A stretch of DNA of 64,000 bases from Solirubrobacter sp963837485 (GTDB lineage: Bacteria > Actinomycetota > Thermoleophilia > Solirubrobacterales > Solirubrobacteraceae): the NCBI GenBank assembly GCA_963837485.1, contig CAWINP010000004.1:558001-622000 (forward strand). The letters run 5' to 3'. The notes below the pieces were generated by a model, which did not search any database, was not told the DNA's origin, and saw only the letters and a program-made list of their open reading frames with translations. Both the position numbers and the translations under genes were made by a program. This document shows, piece by piece, positions 1 to 6,479 of this stretch (position 1 is the stretch's first letter; each line of letters begins with the position of its first letter).

Positions 1-1
1 T

Positions 2-94
2 GACGGCCTCGAGCGCTTCGGCGTGCGCGTGCGCGTCGCCGAAGACCGCTACGAGCGCCGGGGCTACTGGGGCTGCGGGACGATCCGGATGTAG
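2..94 (+). CDS. C-terminal tail of an unidentified protein (partial)
   Basis: An open frame enters from the left edge and stops at TAG 92-94, giving about 30 residues that end YWGCGTIRM. It overlaps the 3' end of the convergent peroxiredoxin gene by 31 bases. I do not recognise the family. The Arg-rich ending and codon use look coding, but the fragment is too short to prove it is a gene. Confidence 0.4.
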   Translation, partial: DGLERFGVRVRVAEDRYERRGYWGCGTIRM

Positions 95-723
95 GGCCTC
101 GGCGAGTCCCACCCGTCCGGGTAGATCTCCTTGGCCTGCTCGTCGCTCACCGAGCCGGCGATGATCACGTCGTCGCCCTGCTGCCAGTTGACCGGCGTCG
201 CCACCTTGTGCTTGGCCGTCAGCTGCAGCGAGTCGACCACGCGCAGGACCTCGTCGAAGTTGCGGCCCGTGGTCATCGGATACACGAGGATCAGCTTGAT
301 CGTCTTGTCCGGGCCGATCACGAACACGTTGCGCACCGTCTGGTTCTGCGCGGGCGTGCGCGAGGTCGGGTCGCCGTCGACGTCGGCCGCCAGCATCCCG
401 TACAGCTTCGAGACCTTGAAGTCCGCGTCGCCGATGATCGGGTAGTTCGGGGCCGTGCCCTGCGTCTCCGCGATGTCCGCCGCCCACTTCTCGTGATTGT
501 CCAGCGGATCGACCGAGAGGCCGATGATCTTCACGTTGCGGCTGTCGAAGTCGGGCTTGATCTTCGCCATATAGCCCAGCTCGGTCGTGCACACCGGCGT
601 GAAGTCGCGCGGGTGCGAGAAGAGGACGGCCCACGAGTCGCCGATCCAGTCGTGGAACTTGATCGGGCCCTCGGTGGTCTCCGCCTCGAAGTCGGGCGCT
701 GTATCTCCCAGCGTCAAAGCCAT
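64..723 (-). CDS. 1-Cys peroxiredoxin (Prx6/AhpC-TSA family)
   Basis: The 219-residue cytosolic thiol peroxidase reduces H2O2 and organic peroxides. The peroxidatic motif PRDFTPVCTTEL lies near residue 45, and its Cys is the only cysteine in the protein, so it is a 1-Cys enzyme that must be recycled by an external thiol. Length and the C-terminal arm (GWDSPRPYIRIVPQPQ) match the Prx6 subgroup, which carries an extra C-terminal domain. It starts at ATG 723 and reads away from a 490-base gap that contains a large dyad (961-1009), a possible control element. No partner gene is adjacent. Confidence 0.95.
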   Translation of the reverse strand: MALTLGDTAPDFEAETTEGPIKFHDWIGDSWAVLFSHPRDFTPVCTTELGYMAKIKPDFDSRNVKIIGLSVDPLDNHEKWAADIAETQGTAPNYPIIGDADFKVSKLYGMLAADVDGDPTSRTPAQNQTVRNVFVIGPDKTIKLILVYPMTTGRNFDEVLRVVDSLQLTAKHKVATPVNWQQGDDVIIAGSVSDEQAKEIYPDGWDSPRPYIRIVPQPQ

Positions 724-960
724 GGCATCTGCTCCTCTGTGGTGCGTCGGCGAGGCTTCTCAGCTTATCCAGTCATTGTCGAGCCGTGAATAGGGATTTC
801 GGTGGTTCGCGCGCGGCGAGCGCGCGGGCGGGACCCGAACGTCAACGGCGGCAGGTAAGGAGATGGGTCCATTTGGAGCCGGAGCCCGGCAAGCGGTCAC
901 GATCGACCGTTCGCGTGCGGATTACGCGCACAAGCGAACATCGCCGCACGTACCTGCTGG

Positions 961-1009
961 GGGGTGCGTCACGAAAGTGGCCTCATAGGCCACAAACGTG
1001 ACTCACCCC
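961..1009. repeat. 49-bp nested inverted repeat
   Basis: Outer arms ggggtgcgtcacg (961-973) and cgtgactcacccc (997-1009) pair with one mismatch. After a 3x3 internal aaa/aaa loop, inner arms gtggcct (977-983) and aggccac (987-993) pair perfectly around a 3-base loop. It lies about 240 bases upstream of the peroxiredoxin start and 210 bases past the ycnI stop, in a 493-base stretch (724-1216) with no convincing gene. It could be an operator for the peroxiredoxin, a transcription terminator for the copper operon (there is no T tract), or a small mobile repeat. Confidence 0.75.
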
Positions 1010-1122
1010 CTCGCGCCGGGTGATCGGTTTCCGCCTCGCGAGCCGCGAGCCGATCCGGCCGCCTCCTCACCCGCCGCCGTTGACGTTCGCCGGCGGCGGG
1101 GCGCCGACAGCGGACGCTGCCG

Positions 1123-1208
1123 CGGCGCGACGGCGCCGCCACGGCGCGACGGCGCCGCCACGGCGTGACGGCGTCGCGGCGTGACGGCGTCGCGGCGTGA
1201 CGGCGTCG
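1123..1208. repeat. GC-rich minisatellite: two 19-mers and three 16-mers
   Basis: Two identical 19-base units (1123-1141, 1142-1160; cggcgcgacggcgccgcca) are followed by three identical 16-base units (1161-1176, 1177-1192, 1193-1208; cggcgtgacggcgtcg). The array ends 8 bases past the ycnI stop. It is probably slippage-prone noncoding DNA. Fifteen of the 16 bases recur at 16857-16871, inside the hairpin after the FG-GAP-like gene. Confidence 0.85.
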
Positions 1209-1216
1209 CCGGCGCG

Positions 1217-1897
1217 CTACACCGGCGCGCGGCGCCGGCCGGAGCGCAGCGCGACGATGAGCGCGAGCAGGCCGAGGACGAGGCCCGCGGCGCCGACGAC
1301 GATCGCGAGCGTGTCGGCGCCCCCGGAGTCCTCGCCGGTGACCGCCGCCGCGGTCGCGGCAGCCGCCGCCGCCGTGCCCGCCGCTGCAACGGGCGCCGCC
1401 GCCGCCGGGACGCCGCTCTCCCCCTCGCCCCCCGCGTTCTGACGCGCCGCCGACGCCTCGACGCTCACGACGGCGGCGGGGTTGTCGGAGTCCGGCGCTC
1501 CGATCCAGCGCACGACGGTCCCGTCGGCGTATGTCTGCAGCGCCTTGAACCGCAGCCCGCCGGGCTTGTCCGGCGTGCCGGCGAGGAAGGAGAACTCGGC
1601 GAACCCGTCGCCCGGGGTGCGCCCGGTCCAGACCGCGCGCTCGACCGACCCGTTCGCGGCCTTCACCAGCGACCGCTTCCAGCCCGGCGTCTCCTCGTAG
1701 GAGAACGGCAGCAGCCCCGCGGGCATCTGCAGCTCGACCTTGACGGTGTCGCTGTCGCGCTCGCCCGGGACGAGCACGGTGAACTTCGCCGAGTCGCCCG
1801 GCGCGACGGTGGTGGGCGTGACCTGGATGTGCGCCTGCGCGGCGGCCGGGAGTCCCAGGGCCGCCGCCAGCGCCGCGATGACGAGCCTGCCGGTCAC
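1217..1897 (-). CDS. ycnI: YcnI-like (DUF1775) secreted copper-handling protein
   Basis: The 226-residue exported protein has a signal peptide ending AAAQA, so the mature chain begins with His (HIQVTPTTVAPGD). YcnI proteins bind Cu(II) at this N-terminal His, which fits a periplasmic or surface copper chaperone. The DUF1775 beta-domain covers about residues 22-150. An Ala/Gly-rich linker leads to a C-terminal membrane helix (LAIVVGAAGLVLGLLALIVAL) and a basic tail, so it is membrane-anchored. GTG 1897 overlaps the copC stop (GTGA), which argues for translational coupling. Confidence 0.9.
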   Translation of the reverse strand: MTGRLVIAALAAALGLPAAAQAHIQVTPTTVAPGDSAKFTVLVPGERDSDTVKVELQMPAGLLPFSYEETPGWKRSLVKAANGSVERAVWTGRTPGDGFAEFSFLAGTPDKPGGLRFKALQTYADGTVVRWIGAPDSDNPAAVVSVEASAARQNAGGEGESGVPAAAAPVAAAGTAAAAAATAAAVTGEDSGGADTLAIVVGAAGLVLGLLALIVALRSGRRRAPV

Positions 1898-2253
1898 CGC
1901 TTGACCTTGAACCAGTACGTGAAGGTCTCCCGGTGGCCGTCGGCCGCGGTCACCTTCGCCTTGACGGTGTACCTGCCGGCGGCCAGCCCCGACTTCAGCG
2001 GCACGAGCGCGCGGGCGATGTTGCGCGGGTCGCGCCCGCCGTGGCCGCTCGACGCGGTCCTGCTCCCCGGGCCGGTCACCGTGAGCGATGCGCTGCGGAT
2101 CGGCCCGGAGAACGTCATCCGGACCGCCGAGGGCGCCTTGACGGTCGAGTGCGCCTTCGGGCTCGTCTTCTCCAGCTCGACGTGCGCGAGCGCGGCCGGG
2201 GCGAGCACGAGCGACGCGGCCGCGGTCGCGACCAGGACGGCGAGGCGGGTCAT
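1894..2253 (-). CDS. copC: CopC-domain copper resistance protein
   Basis: The 119-residue secreted protein has a signal peptide ending at ALA, leaving a mature start of HVELEKTSPK. The N-terminal His and the late DGH motif (AADGHRETFTYWFKV) are the Cu(II)-binding features of CopC. ATG 2253 was chosen because the signal peptide follows directly and the codon overlaps the upstream stop at 2250 (ATGA). Upstream codons in the same frame are a shadow of the neighbouring gene. There is no CopD partner here; YcnI follows instead, a pairing known from other copper clusters. Confidence 0.9.
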   Translation of the reverse strand: MTRLAVLVATAAASLVLAPAALAHVELEKTSPKAHSTVKAPSAVRMTFSGPIRSASLTVTGPGSRTASSGHGGRDPRNIARALVPLKSGLAAGRYTVKAKVTAADGHRETFTYWFKVKR

Positions 2254-3251
2254 CGGAGCGTTCCCTTCGACGTGAGCGTCGTGGCGCCGGCGGCGGCCTC
2301 GATCGTGACCTTCAGCGCGCGGCGCTGCGCGGCGACCCGCCTGGATGGCGTCAGCGTGAACAGCTCGGCCCCGGCCGGGCCGAGCGTCTTCGTCCGGCGA
2401 GCGACGGTGCTGGAGACCTTCAGCCGCTTCGCGTCGGCGCGGCCGAGCCGCATCGTCACGCTGACCGCCGTGCCCGGCAGGCCGGTGACCATCGCGACGC
2501 CGGTGTCGAACGACTTGGCGCTGAGGGTGAGCGCCAAGTGCCGGTTGAGCGCCGCGGCGGCCGTCGCGTCGGACGCCGCCTTGGCGGCCGCCAGGGCGCC
2601 GACCTGGTTCTGCAGCTCGCTCACCTGGCTCTGCAGCGGGCTCGTGACCGAGGCGAGAAGCGCGTCGGCGATGTTCGCCGGCGTATCGGCCCGGTGGTAA
2701 GCGGTGGGGCTGCCGGCGAGCGCCGTGCAGGCGGTCTTGGCCTGGTCGTCGGTCATGCCGGTCAGGTCGACCCCGGTGTTCTGCTTGACGACCGGGATCC
2801 ACTTCGCCGGGTCGTCGCCGAGGCCGGCCGAGCCGCTCTGCCACGGGACGTAGTCGAAGAACGGGTCCGCGCCCTGCCAGGCCAGCGTCGCCGCGCTATC
2901 GAGCGCGGGCAGCGCGCAGGTCGCGTGCGCCTGCAGCGCGGTCCGCGAGTCGGCGAACGAGCGCTTGTCCTCCGCGGTCATCGGCGTGCGCCAGCCGCTC
3001 GGCAGCTTCTTGTAGTTGATGAGCCCGCCACCCGGCGTGGAGAGGCCGTTGTCCTCGGTGAAGCCGAGCGCCCAGCCGTCGTTGGCCACGGCGTACTGGG
3101 TCCGCGACGTCAGGCAGCTCGCGTCGGGGAAGCTGCAGCTCCCGCCGCGGATGGCCTGGTCGACCTCATAGACGCCCGGGTGCGCCGACGCCGCGGGCGG
3201 GATTGCGAGCACGGCCAGAGCGACGCCGGCAGCGGCGAGACGAGACCTCAT
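2250..3251 (-). CDS. Secreted protein of unknown function in the copper operon
   Basis: The 333-residue protein has a signal peptide (MRSRLAAAGVALAVLAIPPAASA) and a mature start of HPGVYEVDQ, again His first, as in the two copper proteins downstream. An N-terminal domain with Cys residues (SCSFPDASCL, ATCALP) is followed by a coiled coil (LQSQVSELQNQVGALAAAKAA, about residues 205-225) and a C-terminal beta-rich region. I do not recognise the family. It overlaps both neighbours by 4 bases (ATGA), so it belongs to the operon. A copper-related role is inferred from context and the exposed N-terminal His only. Confidence 0.8.
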   Translation of the reverse strand: MRSRLAAAGVALAVLAIPPAASAHPGVYEVDQAIRGGSCSFPDASCLTSRTQYAVANDGWALGFTEDNGLSTPGGGLINYKKLPSGWRTPMTAEDKRSFADSRTALQAHATCALPALDSAATLAWQGADPFFDYVPWQSGSAGLGDDPAKWIPVVKQNTGVDLTGMTDDQAKTACTALAGSPTAYHRADTPANIADALLASVTSPLQSQVSELQNQVGALAAAKAASDATAAAALNRHLALTLSAKSFDTGVAMVTGLPGTAVSVTMRLGRADAKRLKVSSTVARRTKTLGPAGAELFTLTPSRRVAAQRRALKVTIEAAAGATTLTSKGTLR

Positions 3252-4363
3252 CGAATGACTCCTGCGTTGGAAGTGGCCCGCTCGGCGCGCGCGCCGGACG
3301 GGATGAAGACGGCCTGGTAGCGCCCGCGCCGCGGGTGCCTGAGGGTCAGGCGGAACCTTCCGGCCCGCGCGCTGGTGCGCGCCGACGGGGTCACGGCGTT
3401 TGACCGCAGCCACAGCACGCGGCCCGGGAGCTCCGGATCGGTCGTCCCGGTGACGACGACCGAGCCGTCGCGGCGGCGCGCGACCTTGACCCGCACCCTC
3501 GAATGCATCGTCAACGTCAGCTCGCGCGACGCGATGCCGGCGGCGGCGGCGCGCAGCTTTGTCGTCTCGCCGATCGCCACCCGCGCGCCGAACGTGCCGT
3601 CGGCCGCGGTCGTCAGGGCCAGCGGCGGCGCCGCCGTGCGCGTCAGCGTGACCGCGACGCCGCCGCGCGCCGGGAGCACGCGGCCGCTCACCGTCACCGT
3701 CCGGCGGCCCGTGACCCGAGACGGCGCGGAGAGCTCCACCGACGAGACGGCCCCGGCGACGGCGCCGCACGAGCCGGCGACGTAGTCGGCGCCGAACGAC
3801 GCCTCGGCCGGGTCGACCCCGCCCGGCGCACGATCGACCCAGGTCGGCACGCCGCCGTTGATCCCGTCGTAGGTAACCACGTACGGGTTCGTCAGCCGCG
3901 CTCCGGCCGCGACGCCCGGCACGTCGATCGTGACCGTGCCCAGGCCCGTCGAGCGCTCGACCGCGCCGGTCGTCGCGCCCGCGGGCGCGAAGCCGCCCGG
4001 CGACGCGTACGTGCCGTAGTCGAACGCGACCGGGTCGCTCGCGCGATCCTGGGCCGGCGCGCTCGCCCGCACGTAGCGCGTCACGCCGTCCTGCGCGTAG
4101 ACGAAGGCGAAGCCGGAGCCGTTGACGTCGGCGTCGTCGTGCTCGGCGACGAAGATCCCGGCACGCACCTGGATCACCGCCTGCAGGCGCCCGGACGCCT
4201 CCGAGAGCCAGGCGGCGAGCACGTCGGTCCCCGGGTGATGCCCGTCGCCGCCGGCGTCGGCGATCTGCGGCGCGTTAGCGCACGGCGGCGGCGCCGCCCG
4301 CGAGGTTGTGGGAAGGGCGCCGATCAGCGCGAGCGCGCCAACCGCCGCGAAACGTTGCAGCAA
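3248..4363 (-). CDS. Secreted beta-rich protein of unknown function
   Basis: The 371-residue protein has a signal peptide ending TSRA. An N-terminal domain of about 200 residues rich in Gly/Asp/Tyr is followed by an Ig-like or carboxypeptidase-regulatory-like beta domain (SSVELSAPSRVTGRRTVTVSGRV) and a second all-beta domain with basic residues. The start is TTG 4363, chosen because GGAGG lies 7 bases upstream; the nearby ATG is out of frame. It overlaps the next gene by 4 bases. Function is unknown; surface adhesion or ligand binding would fit. Confidence 0.75.
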   Translation of the reverse strand: MLQRFAAVGALALIGALPTTSRAAPPPCANAPQIADAGGDGHHPGTDVLAAWLSEASGRLQAVIQVRAGIFVAEHDDADVNGSGFAFVYAQDGVTRYVRASAPAQDRASDPVAFDYGTYASPGGFAPAGATTGAVERSTGLGTVTIDVPGVAAGARLTNPYVVTYDGINGGVPTWVDRAPGGVDPAEASFGADYVAGSCGAVAGAVSSVELSAPSRVTGRRTVTVSGRVLPARGGVAVTLTRTAAPPLALTTAADGTFGARVAIGETTKLRAAAAGIASRELTLTMHSRVRVKVARRRDGSVVVTGTTDPELPGRVLWLRSNAVTPSARTSARAGRFRLTLRHPRRGRYQAVFIPSGARAERATSNAGVIR

Positions 4364-4429
4364 GAGACATCCTCCGAAGGTCGCAAACCAAGCTCGCGCG
4401 CCAACGGCGCGCGGCAGCGAAGCGGCGGG

Positions 4430-4744
4430 TCAGACGGAGAGGACGGCGGGGGGTCCGCGCAGAGACCAAGCCGCGCGCTCGAGCGCGGAGCTCAGCGGCA
4501 GCGAAGGCAGCCGCGGCCACGACGCGATCGCACGGCGGACCCGCGGGAGCGAGCGATAGGCGGCGAGGATGCGCTCCTCGCCGAGGAACCGACCGCTCAG
4601 CAGCAGCGCGGCGATGACCAGGAACGGCGCCGCGTAGAGCGCGACGTCGAGCGCGCCCGGCACCCCGGCGGCGACCGCCGCGACGACCAGCGCCAGCGCG
4701 AACGCGCCAGCGATGGCCAGGGCAGGACGGCGCGGTCTCCGCAC
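4430..4744 (-). CDS. Small membrane protein heading the copper operon
   Basis: A protein of about 104 residues with two predicted membrane helices (ALAIAGAFALALVVAAVAAGV and DVALYAAPFLVIAALLLSG) followed by a basic tail GEERILAAYRSL and a C-terminus ending RGPPAVLSV. GTG 4744 puts the basic RRPRRP stretch just before the first helix and leaves a promoter gap to the divergent gene at 4836. ATG codons at 4837 and 4846 would also work but overlap that gene. Position 66 bases ahead of the secreted-protein genes suggests the first gene of the operon. Function is unknown. Confidence 0.65.
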   Translation of the reverse strand: MRRPRRPALAIAGAFALALVVAAVAAGVPGALDVALYAAPFLVIAALLLSGRFLGEERILAAYRSLPRVRRAIASWPRLPSLPLSSALERAAWSLRGPPAVLSV

Positions 4745-4786
4745 GACCGCGCAAGGTACTGCCGGTTCCCCGGTGCGTCCAGGCGA

Positions 4787-4811
4787 CAAGTCCAGGGTCG
4801 GCCCCCGATTG
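4787..4811 (+). promoter_or_regulatory. FliA (sigma-28)-type promoter, site A
   Basis: CAAGTCC (4787-4793), an 11-base spacer and CCGATTG (4805-4811) resemble the sigma-28 consensus TAAAGTTT-N11-GCCGATAA. The site points at the fusion gene starting at 4836. The same architecture with the same spacer recurs at 12478 and 15255. The assignment rests on pattern recognition. Confidence 0.55.
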
Positions 4812-4835
4812 CGCGCCGCTCGCACTCCCGCTGCC

Positions 4836-6479
4836 ATGGGTTGCATGAAGCTCGATGCCGCGCTGACCGCGTCGCCGTTCCAGCGCTCGGGCTACGACGC
4901 GGTGCGCGCCGCGTTCGCATCCCGCCGCTGCGTGATCCTCGACGGCCGGACGGAGATCGCCGCCGCCGAGGAGATCCCCGCTCGCCACCGCCGCTACGTC
5001 GCAGCCGGCTGCGACATCCTCACCACCGGCGCCTGGGAGCCGGCGCCGGCCCACCGTCCGGCGAGCGCGCCGCACTGGATGGAGGTCGCCCGCCGTGGAG
5101 TGCGGCTGGCCCGCGAGGCGATCGCCGAGGCCGGCCGTGAGGGCGAGGTCGCGGTCGCGTTCGCGCTCGACGCGGCGATAGTCAATCCTGACGGTTGCGA
5201 GACCGTGGAGCTGCTCGGGCGGGCGCTCGCACACGAGCGACCGGACTTCGTTCTGCTCGAAGGGCTGACGGTCGTACGCGCCCCGATCTACTCGATCGTC
5301 GACGGGCTGCAGCGCCTGGGCTTCCCGGTGTGGCTCTCGTTCCGCCGCTGCCCCGAGGGCCTGTGCGGCGCCCATGGGCAGCATTGGGGCGGCCCCGACG
5401 CCGACGAGTTCGGCCGCGCCGCGCGACGCTTCGAGCAACTCGGGGTCGACGCGCTGCTCGTCAACGCGATCCCGCCCGGCCACGTCGACGGCGTGGTCAC
5501 GTTCCTGCGCGACTACACCGACCTCCCCCTAGGGGTGGCCCCGAACGCGGGCGCCGGCGCCGGGCCGAGCGACTTCGCCGGCGCCGCGGCGCGCTGGCGC
5601 GACGAGGGCGCGCAGCTCGTCGGCGGCGCCGCGGGCGTCGAGCCCGAGCACATCGCCGCCGCGGCCACGGCGCTGGCCGGCACTCCGGCGGGGACGCGCC
5701 GCCACCTCGCCCCCGTCCGCCCCGCCGCCCCGCCGCCCGAGCCGTGGCGCGACGCCCAGGACCGCACGCTGTACCCGCTCGAGTTCCCCGACCTCGTCAG
5801 CCACGGCGACGTGTGCCTTCCGTCCCAGGGGTCGTTCCTGATCTGGCGCCACCTGTTCCGCGAGCGCGCCGGGCGCGGCCGGAGCTGCCTCGACATCGGG
5901 TGCGGGAGCGGGCTGCAGGCGATCCAGCTCGCGCTCAACGGCGGCGAGCACGTGCACGGCATTGACGTCAACCCCGCCGCGGCGGCGCTGACCCTGACCA
6001 ACGCGTTCCGCAACGGTGTCTCGGGCGTCGTCACCGCCGAGGCGGTCGACCTCTACGCGTGGGCGCCGGACGAGCGCTTCGACGTGATCGTCGCCTCGCT
6101 CTTCCAGACGCCGGTGAGCCCGCACGACCCCGCGATCGCCCACCGCCCGCCGGACTTCTGGGGCCGCAACGCGCTCGACCACGTGATCGCGCTGCTGCCC
6201 GAGGCGCTCGCCGAGGGCGGCGTCGCCTATCTGCTTCAGCTCTCGATCCTCTCCCAGCAGCGCACGGCGGAGCTGCTCGCCGCGGCCGGGCTGCGAGCCC
6301 GCGTCGCGGACTTCGGCTTCCTGCCCTTCAGCGAGAGCTTCCACCGCTGCGCCGAGCAGATCGCGCGCGTCGAACGGCTGTCCGACGCGCACCATCACCG
6401 GATCGCGGGCACCGACGTGCTCGTCGCCTATCTGTTGGAGATCACCCGAGCGCCGAGGCCAGGTCGTCGCGGGAGCTGA
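4836..6479 (+). CDS. Homocysteine-methyltransferase-like domain fused to a class I SAM methyltransferase
   Basis: The 547-residue protein has two enzyme-like parts. Residues about 1-290 resemble the MmuM/BHMT barrel (VILDGRTEIAAAEE, RHRRYVAAGCDILTTGAWE). The three zinc Cys that define that family are absent: the usual VNC reads VNA (near residue 208) and GGCC reads GGAA (near residue 262). After a Pro-rich linker, residues about 325-540 form a Rossmann methyltransferase with motif I LDIGCGSGLQAI, an acidic end of strand 2 (GIDVN) and FDVIVASLFQTPV where PrmC-like enzymes have NPPY. ATG 4845 is an alternative start. The barrel is probably a catalytically dead binding domain. The substrate is unknown. 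Confidence 0.8.
   Translation: MGCMKLDAALTASPFQRSGYDAVRAAFASRRCVILDGRTEIAAAEEIPARHRRYVAAGCDILTTGAWEPAPAHRPASAPHWMEVARRGVRLAREAIAEAGREGEVAVAFALDAAIVNPDGCETVELLGRALAHERPDFVLLEGLTVVRAPIYSIVDGLQRLGFPVWLSFRRCPEGLCGAHGQHWGGPDADEFGRAARRFEQLGVDALLVNAIPPGHVDGVVTFLRDYTDLPLGVAPNAGAGAGPSDFAGAAARWRDEGAQLVGGAAGVEPEHIAAAATALAGTPAGTRRHLAPVRPAAPPPEPWRDAQDRTLYPLEFPDLVSHGDVCLPSQGSFLIWRHLFRERAGRGRSCLDIGCGSGLQAIQLALNGGEHVHGIDVNPAAAALTLTNAFRNGVSGVVTAEAVDLYAWAPDERFDVIVASLFQTPVSPHDPAIAHRPPDFWGRNALDHVIALLPEALAEGGVAYLLQLSILSQQRTAELLAAAGLRARVADFGFLPFSESFHRCAEQIARVERLSDAHHHRIAGTDVLVAYLLEITRAPRPGRRGS

Noticed and set aside
1181..2275. Long Arg-rich frame on the plus strand over the copper genes
   Set aside because: Arg/Pro/Ala-rich composition with no domain signature; it is an antisense shadow of well-identified genes on the minus strand, as are most other overlapping long frames.
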